This document shows positions 1 to 8,454 of a stretch of 16,663 bases of DNA, one piece after another. The position numbers and the translations under genes are program-made. The stretch lies in NCBI GenBank assembly GCA_964364855.1, contig CAYINU010000040.1:1-16663 (forward strand), read 5' to 3'. The number at the start of each line of letters is the position of its first letter. Position 1 is the first letter of the stretch. This DNA is from CAYINU01 sp964364855. Its GTDB lineage: Bacteria > Margulisbacteria > Marinamargulisbacteria > CAYINU01. The notes below the pieces were generated by a model. The model had not been told where the DNA came from and did no database searches. It was given only the letters and a program-made list of their open reading frames with translations.

Positions 1-816
1 GGGGGGATCCAAAAGATCGGCTTTTCCGTCGAATCCGCGACATTGGAGCCCAACACGATTTCCCGCCCCATCGAAGTCCTGGCTCCGCCGAAACTGCTTA
101 CCGATATTTCGTTTAGTGGCAGGCCCCGGCCCCGGTATCCCTATGTCACGGCAAATGTCACCGTACGCAATCCCCAAACGGTGGCCCTGTCTGATGTCGA
201 AGTTCAGCTTGGCACTGCCTCCACGGCAGCGGACTTGGCATGGTTTGAACCGGCTGTTAAAACCATTCGCCTGTTGCCGGCCAATAGTAGCGAGACGCTA
301 AGTTGGGTGCTACGCATCAAAACCGATGTGCCTTCGGCGCCGATCAAAGTCCAGTCCCTCACCAAATCGCCGTTGGTATTGCCGCAAACCGCTGTCGGCA
401 GCAACACGGTGTCGTTATCTACCCCGACTCTGGAAGCCCGCCCCGAGGCCGTGGAAGCCACTGTCGCTTCCCCGTTTTATGTAACGGTATTTGCCAATCC
501 CGCTAACCCCTTGCAAGCCCAGCCGGTCAATCTCTCCTACGATGCGGAAATCTTGCAGTTTGATCATATGACGTTGGATACGGAAAAACTGGAAATCTCC
601 GAACTCAAAGTCACCACCGGCAATGTGTCCTGGCAATACCGTCCTATTACCCCAGGACCCCGGTGTGTGTTGGGCTTTATCTATTTCCACCCCATACAGT
701 CCGGCAGTACGCAAGTGATCCTTTCAGATGGTCTGGTTACTCATCCCATCACCATCACCATTTCCGAACCCATTACCGATTCATCAAATCGTCAAACCCG
801 GAGGGACACCCCATGA
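1..816 (+). CDS. Secreted beta-sandwich protein, 3' part (possible CARDB-like plus cohesin-like domains)
   Basis: The frame is open from the first base, so this is the 3' part of a longer gene (271 codons visible); the in-frame TTG at 43 is probably internal. The visible protein is rich in T, V, S and P with alternating hydrophobic residues, and no membrane segment is seen. The first half (about residues 30-115) looks like an adhesion-type beta-sandwich (YVTANVTVRNPQT, then LLPANSSETLSWVLRI). The second half (about 145-255) has a cohesin-like pattern: FYVTVFANP, then NLSYDAEILQFD, then VILSDGLVTHPITITI. I infer an extracytoplasmic, possibly cell-surface protein. Its stop overlaps the start of the SLH-protein gene (ATGA), so the two are translationally coupled and may act in the same envelope structure. 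The specific function is not recognised. The domain labels are by eye and only tentative. Confidence 0.7.
   Translation, partial: GGIQKIGFSVESATLEPNTISRPIEVLAPPKLLTDISFSGRPRPRYPYVTANVTVRNPQTVALSDVEVQLGTASTAADLAWFEPAVKTIRLLPANSSETLSWVLRIKTDVPSAPIKVQSLTKSPLVLPQTAVGSNTVSLSTPTLEARPEAVEATVASPFYVTVFANPANPLQAQPVNLSYDAEILQFDHMTLDTEKLEISELKVTTGNVSWQYRPITPGPRCVLGFIYFHPIQSGSTQVILSDGLVTHPITITISEPITDSSNRQTRRDTP
800..805 (+). promoter_or_regulatory. Shine-Dalgarno site for the SLH-protein gene
   Basis: GGAGGG lies 7 nt before the ATG at 813. It fixes that start inside a frame that is open much further upstream (to 663). Confidence 0.7.
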
Positions 817-1325
817 AGAAGAAATGTTTTGCGATAGGGCTAATGGTCTTGCTCGCCTCGGAGGTTCCTTTGGCCGCCGCCACCTTGGCCGATGTCACCA
901 AAGCCGATCCTGCCTACAGCAGTATTCAAGAATCCGTGGACCAAGGGTATCTGAGTTTGTACCAGGGCAATAAATTCTTGCCGGATCAGAGCATCACACG
1001 ACGTGAATTAGCCACTGCTATCGATAAACTCAATGACAAACTAAACAGCCGCCAATTGTCATTTACCCAGTCCGAGCTGCAAGAATTGCAGACCGTGGCG
1101 AAAAACTTTAAGGCCTACCTCACCAGTCACGACGAAACCCTGCAGTCGCTGCAACAACGCATTACCGACCTGGAAAATACCCAGCGACTGTCCAACCTGG
1201 AATGGGTCACCATGCGAAACACCCTCACCGAAACCACAGCTCAGCTCAAAACGGCCACTCTTTGGCAATGGGGTATTTTAGGTGGCGGTATTATACTCTC
1301 TGCGATTTTGGCCACGGGCCGCTAA
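813..1325 (+). CDS. SLH-domain envelope protein with coiled coil and C-terminal membrane helix
   Basis: The protein is 170 aa. The start at 813 is chosen because of the upstream GGAGGG and because it gives a classic signal peptide (MKKKCFAIGLMVLLASEVPL, cleavage probably near A21-A23). Residues 25-72 fit one SLH repeat: LADVTKADPAYSSIQ, then GYLSLYQGNKFLPDQ, then the typical ITRRELA. Residues 80-145 are heptad-like and polar, consistent with a coiled coil. Residues 150-167 (WQWGILGGGIILSAILA) form a membrane helix ending in GR. SLH domains are known to bind secondary cell-wall polymer or modified peptidoglycan. I infer a protein anchored by its C-terminus in the inner membrane that reaches the peptidoglycan through its N-terminal SLH domain. 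It overlaps both its upstream neighbour (ATGA) and holB (TAATG). Confidence 0.85.
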   Translation: MKKKCFAIGLMVLLASEVPLAAATLADVTKADPAYSSIQESVDQGYLSLYQGNKFLPDQSITRRELATAIDKLNDKLNSRQLSFTQSELQELQTVAKNFKAYLTSHDETLQSLQQRITDLENTQRLSNLEWVTMRNTLTETTAQLKTATLWQWGILGGGIILSAILATGR

Positions 1326-2083
1326 TGCCGGATTACCCCAATAGCATTATCTTAACGGGCGGCATGGGCGCCGGCTTGGCCGACCAAGCCAGACAGTTTT
1401 TAAAAGCCGCACATTGTGCATCGGGCACGGCTTGCGGGACTTGTGTCGATTGCCAGCGCGACTACACCGCACCGCAAGTCGATATCATCATCGTCGAGAC
1501 CGCAACCAAGTCGATCACCGTAGACGCCATTCGTGACCTATCCCCCCAGGTACAATACGGCCCTTCGCACTACCCCACACTATGGGTACTCATCCCCCAG
1601 GCAGACCGCATGACCCCCCAAGCCGGCAATGCCCTGTTAAAACTAATCGAAGAACCCCCCGCAGGCGTGCATTTTTTACTCACCGCCTATCGCCCCTGGA
1701 TGCTACTGCCCACCATCCGGTCCCGCTCTATTTTGCGGTACTTGCCCAATCAAGATGGCCACAGCACCTCTTGGGCCGATACGATGAAAAGAGAACTTTC
1801 CCATACACCAGAGGTCGAATGGATCCGCTACACCGATTTTATGACATTAAATCTGGTACAGGCCCTGGCTTTCAGTGAAAAACTGGCCACCGCCAAAACA
1901 GATGCCAAACTCATGTTTTGTTCCTGGATCGACGAGATTTTGACTGAGGGCGCCCTTGGACAAACCACGCAATCTCATCTACAATCGTTGCTAAATTGCG
2001 TCGTCCAGTTGGACTACAATGTTAACCTCCGATTACAGCTTGATGCGCTGTTTATCACGCTCAAAAGTAGTCGGGTGGCGTAG
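1325..2083 (+). CDS. holB: DNA polymerase III delta' subunit
   Basis: This 252-aa protein (starting MPDYPN at 1325, overlapping the previous stop) is the clamp-loader subunit delta'. With gamma/tau and delta it opens the sliding clamp and loads it on primed DNA. Visible family marks are an N-terminal AAA+ fold, the four-cysteine zinc module (CASGTACGTCVDC near residues 33-45), WVLIPQADRM as the Walker B region, and the strongly typical NALLKLIEEPP. The Walker A loop reads GGMGAGLADQ, with Leu in place of the P-loop Lys, so ATP binding is probably lost. That is normal for delta'. The usual SRC motif is SRS, with the arginine kept. The C-terminal third is poorly conserved, as usual in the family. 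It sits in the same run as the HIT and rpsU genes. Confidence 0.9.
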   Translation: MPDYPNSIILTGGMGAGLADQARQFLKAAHCASGTACGTCVDCQRDYTAPQVDIIIVETATKSITVDAIRDLSPQVQYGPSHYPTLWVLIPQADRMTPQAGNALLKLIEEPPAGVHFLLTAYRPWMLLPTIRSRSILRYLPNQDGHSTSWADTMKRELSHTPEVEWIRYTDFMTLNLVQALAFSEKLATAKTDAKLMFCSWIDEILTEGALGQTTQSHLQSLLNCVVQLDYNVNLRLQLDALFITLKSSRVA

Positions 2084-2092
2084 GGGCCTCCG

Positions 2093-2434
2093 ATGAATTG
2101 TATCTTTTGTCGCATCGCCAACCACGAGGTGCCAGCGGAAACGGTCTACGAAACCGACACCGTCTTGGCCTTTCGCGACATTCATCCCAAAGCACCTACG
2201 CATGTTCTGGTCATTCCCAAGGTACATCACACGCACGTCGCCGCTCTCGGTCCCGAAGATAATGAACTCAAAATTGCGCTTCACGACGCAATTTCTCAGA
2301 TTATCCGAGACCTTAAACTGGACGAGTCAGGCTGTCGCGTAGTGGCTAATTTGGGCGCAAATGGTGGTCAGGAAGTGGCCCATCTTCACTACCACATCTT
2401 GGGTGGACGCCGGTTGAACTGGCCCCCCGGTTAA
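2093..2434 (+). CDS. hinT: HIT family nucleotide-binding hydrolase (HinT-like)
   Basis: At 113 aa this has the usual length of bacterial HinT proteins, which hydrolyse adenosine 5'-phosphoramidates and related aminoacyl-AMP species in the cytosol. The N-terminus CIFCRIANHEVPAE carries the paired cysteines (C3, C6) typical of the group. The middle has the family signature AFRDIHPKAPTHVLVIPK. The histidine triad is HLHYHIL at residues 97-103, with H99 expected to be the nucleophile. The gene starts 9 nt after holB and ends 29 nt before rpsU, so it belongs to the same transcript. HIT genes near rpsU are common in bacteria. The gene symbol is by family; sub-family substrate preference cannot be read from the sequence. 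Confidence 0.92.
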   Translation: MNCIFCRIANHEVPAETVYETDTVLAFRDIHPKAPTHVLVIPKVHHTHVAALGPEDNELKIALHDAISQIIRDLKLDESGCRVVANLGANGGQEVAHLHYHILGGRRLNWPPG

Positions 2435-2446
2435 GGCAGTATATTT

Positions 2447-2454
2447 AAAGGAGG
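2447..2454 (+). promoter_or_regulatory. Strong Shine-Dalgarno site for rpsU
   Basis: AAAGGAGG lies 9 nt upstream of the rpsU ATG. It is the strongest ribosome-binding site in the left block, as expected for a ribosomal protein made at a higher rate than its operon partners. It also shows that the host 16S rRNA has a normal anti-SD sequence. Confidence 0.8.
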
Positions 2455-2463
2455 ATCTTTTTT

Positions 2464-2664
2464 ATGGTTGAGCAACAAAGACAGCCCGGTGAATCGATCG
2501 ATTCCCTACTACGCAAGTTTAAACGCAAGGTGAAAAACGAAGGCACACTGCAAGAATTGCGCCGGCGCGAATATTTCGAAAAGCCTTCTGACGAGAAAAA
2601 ACGTCAGGCCAAGGCTGCCAAACGCCGCACGCACATTCAACAGCGCGCCAACGAGCTTCTGTAA
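2464..2664 (+). CDS. rpsU: Small ribosomal subunit protein bS21
   Basis: The 66-aa, very basic protein matches bS21, which sits near the 16S rRNA 3' end and helps translation initiation. Visible signatures are ESIDSLLRKFKRKVKNEG at residues 10-27 and the hallmark LRRREYFEKPS at 32-42, followed by an Arg/Lys/Ala-rich helix to the end. The length is normal. It is preceded by a near-consensus Shine-Dalgarno site and followed after 15 nt by the lptF-like gene. No transcription terminator is visible after it, so the transcript probably continues into the envelope genes. Confidence 0.96.
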   Translation: MVEQQRQPGESIDSLLRKFKRKVKNEGTLQELRRREYFEKPSDEKKRQAKAAKRRTHIQQRANELL

Positions 2665-2679
2665 CCGACAACAGGTACG

Positions 2680-3783
2680 ATGCAGTTTCGCCTGCCATTG
2701 CTAGATCGTTATCTGGCCCGGCAGTTTTTTGGCCCTTTCTTTTTGGCTGTGGGCGGATTTGTCATTATCGGCGTGGTCGATATTCTATTTACGCTGGTCG
2801 ACTTATTCGTCAATTCAGGGGTGGATTTTCTGACGGTTTTCCGCCTGCTGCTGTACAAAGTCCCCGCCATTATGGTGCTGTTTTTTCCGATGGCCGCACT
2901 ATTTGCCGTCATGCTGCTGTTGGTACGGATGGCCAAGGATAACGAAATCACGGTGCTGCGTGCCTCCGGAGTGCATACGGCCCGTATATTGCTGCCCATT
3001 ATCCTATTCGCCGCACTGGCGAGCTACCTGTCGTATTTTATCAACGAAACCATTGTCCCCTGGACCAACGATGTCTCGGACCAGCTCATCCAGACCCAGA
3101 TCGAAAAGCGTCCCCCACCCACCATCGTGGAACAGGTCTTTTTTACCGACGAAGACGGTCGGTATTTTTACGTGGGTCATATGGACAAGGGACGGGCAAC
3201 AATGCGGTCCATTCTCATCTATGAAGTCGGTCCCCATTTTCCCAAATTTATTTCTGCCGAAACCGCGCGCTGGAATAATAAAACCTGGCAGCTCTATAAC
3301 GGGCAAATGGCCGAATTTGACGAGGTGGGACAGCTCAAAACCACAGCCCATTTTGCGCAAATGGACATTCATGTCGACCGAGACCTGCAGGCGTTCTACA
3401 CCAAACAAAAGGGTGCACAGCAAATGGACTCGAGCGAATTGAAGTCTCAGATCGATTTTCTGAGTAAAGGCGGGCTGAGCACCCGTCGACTACGCGTGGA
3501 ATATTTTATGAAGCAAAGCATACCGGCGTCTTGCCTGGTATTTGCCTTGATTGGCATTGCTTACTGCCTGGGCTTTGTCCGTAGCGGCAAAGATTGGTGG
3601 GGAGTCATTGTTGCGGTTTGCGTGTCCGTGCTCACCGTGGGTTTTTTCTTTTTCCTCATCGCTGTGTTTCGGTCCCTGGGATTTAAGGGCATCTTGGACC
3701 CGTTCTGGGCCGCATGGCTGCCGGATATCCTATATGGAGGGCTTGCTTCCGTTGCCATTGCTTACCAAGCCTTCTTCCGCTGA
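2680..3783 (+). CDS. LptF/LptG family LPS export permease
   Basis: This 367-aa inner-membrane protein is of the YjgP/YjgQ (LptF/LptG) family, the membrane part of the LptB2FG transporter that extracts LPS and passes it to the periplasmic bridge. Three N-terminal helices are visible (about residues 18-42, 58-82 and 98-122), then a soluble beta-jellyroll (about 130-265), then three C-terminal helices (about 283-300, 307-330, 340-365). The cytoplasmic coupling motif NEITVLRASG is at residues 88-97. Only one such permease is present here; LptF and LptG cannot be told apart by eye, so no symbol is given. Its partner and the ATPase LptB must lie elsewhere, or it works as a homodimer. A weak AGG precedes the start. 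The TPR gene begins 1 nt after its stop, and lptD follows. Confidence 0.9.
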   Translation: MQFRLPLLDRYLARQFFGPFFLAVGGFVIIGVVDILFTLVDLFVNSGVDFLTVFRLLLYKVPAIMVLFFPMAALFAVMLLLVRMAKDNEITVLRASGVHTARILLPIILFAALASYLSYFINETIVPWTNDVSDQLIQTQIEKRPPPTIVEQVFFTDEDGRYFYVGHMDKGRATMRSILIYEVGPHFPKFISAETARWNNKTWQLYNGQMAEFDEVGQLKTTAHFAQMDIHVDRDLQAFYTKQKGAQQMDSSELKSQIDFLSKGGLSTRRLRVEYFMKQSIPASCLVFALIGIAYCLGFVRSGKDWWGVIVAVCVSVLTVGFFFFLIAVFRSLGFKGILDPFWAAWLPDILYGGLASVAIAYQAFFR

Positions 3784-3784
3784 T

Positions 3785-6076
3785 ATGCATCCTCAGCTTC
3801 GTATCGGCTATCACCTCCTCGGCGAACACCAAATTTCTCTCGCCCGCGACCATTTCCGGCTCTTGGTCGAACGCACGCCTCACATGGCCCCGGATACCAT
3901 GACCTTTTTGTACCGACAGTTGGTCCAAAACCCCACCTCGTCCGGCCTACACCTTCTGATTGCGGAGTTGCACCTGCATCTCAACCAGCCCGAAGACGCG
4001 CTTTCCCTGCTCGAAGAAGCCTATGACAATTGGCCGCATGAACCGCAAATCTATGCCTTGCTCAGTAAAATCCATACGCGGCGCGGACACCATCCCGCCA
4101 TATTGGCCATCTGTGAAGCGGCCATCGCCAACGGCATCACCGACGGCGTGCTGGTGACCTTGTTGTCTCAGCTCTATCTCAGGCAAGACGATATCCAAAA
4201 AAGCATTGCGCTGTTCGAGCAACTACGTTTGCAAGATCCGGACCACGCACCCCATAAGCAGTCTCTGGCGCAACTGTATCAGCGCAATGGCGCATACGCC
4301 CAAGCCTTGGCGCTGTACGACGAACTCATCACCGCCTGGCCGGAGCAGAAGGCCGACATTATGGTACAGTGCGACCGCATCTTTCGCGTGGCCAAGGTGG
4401 ATGCCGACCTTCTGCAAACCGGCGCCCAAATTTGCTTAAAGGGGTGTGCTCCGGGCAAAGCGGCCACCCATATTCAGTCATTACTAACGCAATTTCCCGA
4501 TCGCCACGCCCAGACACTCGGACTGCTCAGAACTGCATTGGATGTCTTTCCCAACACGCCCGAATTGCTGTTGGCACTTAGCGACCTGCTCATTGACCAA
4601 GCCGACTACGTCCCGGCGGCCACCCATTTGCATCAGCTGATCCAAAGCGACCCCCACTTTGCCACCGACGCCGTTCAGAGACTGGAGAAAATCACCGCAC
4701 GCTCTCCCCAGTCCGTCCTGGCCCATGGTCTGCTAACCGAATATTACCTCTCGAGTCGAAACTTCCCCTTAGCCAGGCACCATCTGACGGCCCTGGTTTT
4801 TTCCCCGCATGCCCCCGTCGACTGGGCCCAACAGCACCTCAAACAATATGAAACCATTCAATCCGATCCGGCTATCGCGCCCTTGCAGGCTGGCCTCCAG
4901 GCGCGACTTCTTGCCCAACGCCAGCAGTGGCCCGCTGCCCAGCAAACCGCAAGGACAGCCCTACGCCTGGCGCCCACCCACTCCGAATTACACCAGTTGC
5001 TATCGTCGCTTTACCGAGAAGGATTGCGGCATCGGGCCATGGGCCTGACCCCGAGCGCATCGCGGGACCGTTTTCAGCTGGGATTACTGTTGTTGGAGCT
5101 GGGCGATATTTATCCTGCCATTGCGCAATTCCAGCTGATTCCCGTGGGCGATCCGCTACGAAACCGTGCCCAGTTGCTCATTGGCCGCTGTTTTATAGAG
5201 GCCGACCGTTTTGATTTGGCCGTCAATCAGTTGTCCCGCACCTTGCAGCATATTCAGGGTGATGACAGGCTCTCAAATGCCATCCGGTATTTGTTGGCCA
5301 TAGGACAAGTGAATCTGGGTAATATTGATACGGCCCTGCAAACACTCAATACCATTTTTGAGACCGATATTCATTTTCCAGGTATTTCCACCGCCATCGA
5401 CCATGTGCGCAGCCTTAGCTTCACGGAAATGCGGGGAAAGGCCATCGGCATTTTGCCATCGCCTTTTGAGGAGGGACGGTATTCGCTATTGGCCGTGGCA
5501 CACTCCGACAACGCAGCCGACCCAGCCTCCCGAAATTGGGTGACTCTCACCTTTTCTCAGGTTCACAATGGCCAAGGCATTACGTATTGGTTCCAAGACA
5601 ATCCCGTCGCCGCAGAAGAAGCGTTTAAGATTGCCCTCCAGCTGGATATGGAGTCGGCCATTCCCTATTGCAATTTGGCCGCTCTGGCCATTGCAAACCG
5701 GGACGCCACAGCAGCTAAAACCTATTTGGAAAACGCCGAACAACGCAACCACAATCTGGACACCATCCCCGCGCTGCGCGGCATTTTGGCAGCCACTTCC
5801 GGCCAGCTAGCAGAGGCTGAAAAGTACTTTTCTAAAGCCCTCCAATTAAACGCCGCCAATATCTGGGTACGCTTGGCCTGGGGCGATGTCTATTACGTGC
5901 AGAAGATGTACAAGTCAGCCTTGCAGCAATGGCTGCAAGCCAGCGCCTATCCGCAAATCAACCATCTGGTCAGCCAGCGCACGCGCTACCTCAAACCCAC
6001 ACCCATGCTATTAGACGACTGGGTCCTGCCTAACCCCCGCTTTTTTGATTTTGTCACGGAGCTTCTTCAGGCATGA
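3785..6076 (+). CDS. Large cytosolic tetratricopeptide-repeat protein
   Basis: I place the start at the ATG 3785 (MHPQLRIGYHLLGEHQ), 1 nt after the lptF-like stop. Starts further upstream would read through the permease gene in another frame. The 763-aa product is almost wholly helical with many 34-residue TPR-like units. Examples are HLLIAELHLHLNQPEDALSL near 55-75, ALALYDELITAWPE near 173-186, and, close to the C-terminus, AEAEKYFSKALQLNAANIW. A less repetitive insert lies about residues 535-605. No signal peptide or membrane helix is visible, so I infer a cytosolic scaffold. Its position between an LPS permease and lptD, with its stop overlapping the lptD start (ATGA), suggests a role in coordinating envelope assembly. 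LapB/YciM is a known TPR regulator of LPS synthesis, but this protein is far longer and lacks the N-terminal helix and the rubredoxin-like zinc domain. Confidence 0.85.
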   Translation: MHPQLRIGYHLLGEHQISLARDHFRLLVERTPHMAPDTMTFLYRQLVQNPTSSGLHLLIAELHLHLNQPEDALSLLEEAYDNWPHEPQIYALLSKIHTRRGHHPAILAICEAAIANGITDGVLVTLLSQLYLRQDDIQKSIALFEQLRLQDPDHAPHKQSLAQLYQRNGAYAQALALYDELITAWPEQKADIMVQCDRIFRVAKVDADLLQTGAQICLKGCAPGKAATHIQSLLTQFPDRHAQTLGLLRTALDVFPNTPELLLALSDLLIDQADYVPAATHLHQLIQSDPHFATDAVQRLEKITARSPQSVLAHGLLTEYYLSSRNFPLARHHLTALVFSPHAPVDWAQQHLKQYETIQSDPAIAPLQAGLQARLLAQRQQWPAAQQTARTALRLAPTHSELHQLLSSLYREGLRHRAMGLTPSASRDRFQLGLLLLELGDIYPAIAQFQLIPVGDPLRNRAQLLIGRCFIEADRFDLAVNQLSRTLQHIQGDDRLSNAIRYLLAIGQVNLGNIDTALQTLNTIFETDIHFPGISTAIDHVRSLSFTEMRGKAIGILPSPFEEGRYSLLAVAHSDNAADPASRNWVTLTFSQVHNGQGITYWFQDNPVAAEEAFKIALQLDMESAIPYCNLAALAIANRDATAAKTYLENAEQRNHNLDTIPALRGILAATSGQLAEAEKYFSKALQLNAANIWVRLAWGDVYYVQKMYKSALQQWLQASAYPQINHLVSQRTRYLKPTPMLLDDWVLPNPRFFDFVTELLQA

Positions 6077-8454
6077 GAATGCGCCTGATCCTCCTGGTAG
6101 TGGTGGTTCTGTGTGGGATGGGAATGGCATTTGGCGCAGAAGAAACGGTCGATACGCCCACCGAACAACATGTCAAAGTCACGGCGGATTCGTTGTCTTA
6201 TCGTGAAAACAACCGCGTTTTGGTGGCGTCTTCCAATGTCACCCTCACAGTGGGCGACGTGGTCATCACCGCGCCTTGGCTCAAGTTGAATGTGGACGAC
6301 GAAACTGCATACGGCACCGGAAATGTGGTCATCACCCGCGGCTCAGAGACGCTGAAAGCCAATTCTTTTTTTTATGACTTGGGCAAAGACGAGGTGACGC
6401 TTGAGCATGTCTCCTCCGTTATTCATCCCGCCGACATTGCGACCGGAAACCTGTATTTATACGCCGATGTTCTGGTGGATGCGGGTGATACCAAAACGGG
6501 CATCAATGGTCTATTTACGACCTGCGATCTGCCCACCCCTCACTATTGGGTGAAAGCAGACCGGTTTGAGTACTATCCGGACAAAAAAATCGTGGGACAC
6601 AATGTCCGCTTTTACAACCCCATATGGTTTATTCCGTTCGGGTTGTTTTCCCCGATTTATACCTATGAATTGGGCAAACGAAATCCGATTTTATTGATGC
6701 CCAAAGTCGGCCAAAATCGGGAAACTGGCTGGTTTATCGATAACACCTTGGATTACAAATGGAACGACAACCACGAAACGCTTACCTTTTTCGACTACAA
6801 ACAGAAAAAAGGATGGGGGTTGGGTGCCCAGCATTTTTATACCTACCCCGGCCAGGGAAAAGGGAACATTCTGTACTACTCTCTGGCAGAAAATACCACC
6901 GTTCCCAACTATGTATTCAACTGGGCCCAGTCCTGGCAACTCAATGACCTGTGGCGCCTCAATCACCAGATGGAATGGACGGACATTTACCGGCTGATCG
7001 GGGGGCGCGATCACAAGACCCATTACAACGTGGGATTGCTTTACAAATACATCGGGGACGAATCTTCGTTTGCCTATGACGAAAACCGCAACTTCGAGCA
7101 AGACAGGCTGGACAGCAAATATGAAATCAAAAATCTGTTCAACCAGCAAAAAAATGTGGCCTTTTTGCACCAAAAAGCCATCAGCCGCAGCAGCCGCATC
7201 GAAAATACATTGCTGGACACCGAAGTGCGCCTACCCGAACAAATCGTGGTCGGCAATAATCTGGCTTATATTAACGCACTGGGCCCCGCCCAAGTCACAG
7301 CCGACGAGCGTATGACCGTACGTACCAGCATCGGAAAACGATGGGACTACCTGGGTCAGAGCACCGTGGTTTTTGACTACACCTACGACCTGGACCGGGA
7401 CCGCTACCAGGGAGACAACACCTACCAATATGTTGAACGCGAACCGGAAGCCAGCTTTCAGTTTGATCCCTTCACCTGGAAGCTGACGGGAGTAGCCACC
7501 GAAAACATCACGGCCGGATTCCAAAACCGGGTGCTCATCGGCCGCTACCACGAAGCCGCTCTCACGAACTCGCAATTAAATCCAGTGCGCCAAAAAACCG
7601 CGGACAAATATGGGGCCGAACAGCGGTTTACGCTAACACTTCAACCCTTGCCATACAGTCTGCAGGGCAATGCGTCGCTGGACTATAACCAATATGCCTA
7701 TAACACCGGCGACCAGCTCTTTAGCGTCCGTCAAACCTATGGCATGGAGGGTAAATGGTGGGGATTTTTCAACCCGAAAGTATCCTATATCAACGGTTAT
7801 TCCAACGGTACCTCGCCTTTCTTTTTTGATGACAAAGCGTCTGCTCGGGAAGAACGGATGCAGTACGAAACCAACTTTTACTACGAGGCGCCGGACAAAT
7901 TTTTGTGGGGAAATACGTTCGGGTGGAACTATGTCACCCAAAAACGGGACAATTACCGAACGCGAATTCTGATTAAACCCATGACCCACTTCCTAACGGA
8001 TATTCGAACCGGTTATATCTTCCCCGAAAACCGGGTAGATCCCACGATACGCTATCTGAATATCGAAGGCAGCATCACCTTGCGCGCCAGCCAAAACATC
8101 GAGCTTTTGGATACCGGTTTTGCTTGGGACCCCAATCGGGGGGAACTCAAGCAGTTGTCCAACACCATTCGGTTTCGCGTCAATGAGTCGGGTCCGGATG
8201 AGCAATGGACAACGGAAGCGAGATTTAACTATTATCCGTCAACCAGGCTCTACAAATTAGACACTGTGTCGATACGAAAAAACTTGCATGAACGGGTCAT
8301 GGAGATCAACTATGTGGAAGCCACCCAAGAATGGCGGCTGAAAATGACCATTTTGGCCTATCCCAATGACAGCATCAGTGTATCCACCGACAAAAATACC
8401 GGGTTTGCCATTCAAGGAGGCATCTTTGACCAAAATGAAATCAACCGGTATTAA
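6073..8454 (+). CDS. lptD: LPS-assembly protein LptD (OstA) outer-membrane barrel
   Basis: The 793-aa protein has a signal peptide (MRMRLILLVVVVLCGMGMAFGA). An LptA/OstA-like jellyroll follows at about residues 33-130 (HVKVTADSLSYRENNRVLVA, then GNVVITRGSETLKANSFFYD), then a barrel rich in aromatic alternating strands to a C-terminal tyrosine (INRY). The linker carries the family pattern TTCDLPTPHYWVKADRF and FGLFSPIYTYELGKRNPILL. LptD receives LPS from the periplasmic bridge and inserts it in the outer leaflet, normally with the lipoprotein LptE. Here the mature chain appears to hold one cysteine only (C151), so the interdomain disulfides of E. coli LptD cannot form. The start overlaps the TPR stop. 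A second in-frame ATG two codons on is an alternative start. Confidence 0.92.
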   Translation: MRMRLILLVVVVLCGMGMAFGAEETVDTPTEQHVKVTADSLSYRENNRVLVASSNVTLTVGDVVITAPWLKLNVDDETAYGTGNVVITRGSETLKANSFFYDLGKDEVTLEHVSSVIHPADIATGNLYLYADVLVDAGDTKTGINGLFTTCDLPTPHYWVKADRFEYYPDKKIVGHNVRFYNPIWFIPFGLFSPIYTYELGKRNPILLMPKVGQNRETGWFIDNTLDYKWNDNHETLTFFDYKQKKGWGLGAQHFYTYPGQGKGNILYYSLAENTTVPNYVFNWAQSWQLNDLWRLNHQMEWTDIYRLIGGRDHKTHYNVGLLYKYIGDESSFAYDENRNFEQDRLDSKYEIKNLFNQQKNVAFLHQKAISRSSRIENTLLDTEVRLPEQIVVGNNLAYINALGPAQVTADERMTVRTSIGKRWDYLGQSTVVFDYTYDLDRDRYQGDNTYQYVEREPEASFQFDPFTWKLTGVATENITAGFQNRVLIGRYHEAALTNSQLNPVRQKTADKYGAEQRFTLTLQPLPYSLQGNASLDYNQYAYNTGDQLFSVRQTYGMEGKWWGFFNPKVSYINGYSNGTSPFFFDDKASAREERMQYETNFYYEAPDKFLWGNTFGWNYVTQKRDNYRTRILIKPMTHFLTDIRTGYIFPENRVDPTIRYLNIEGSITLRASQNIELLDTGFAWDPNRGELKQLSNTIRFRVNESGPDEQWTTEARFNYYPSTRLYKLDTVSIRKNLHERVMEINYVEATQEWRLKMTILAYPNDSISVSTDKNTGFAIQGGIFDQNEINRY
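8414..8420 (+). promoter_or_regulatory. Shine-Dalgarno site for the lipoprotein gene
   Basis: AAGGAGG lies inside the end of lptD. It is 5 nt before an in-frame TTG (8426) and 14 nt before the ATG at 8435. The spacing favours the TTG and the codon favours the ATG. The products differ by three residues only. Confidence 0.6.

Noticed and set aside
3004..3423. 139-aa minus-strand frame within the LptF/G-like gene
   Set aside because: Antisense shadow of the periplasmic domain of the permease; no independent support.
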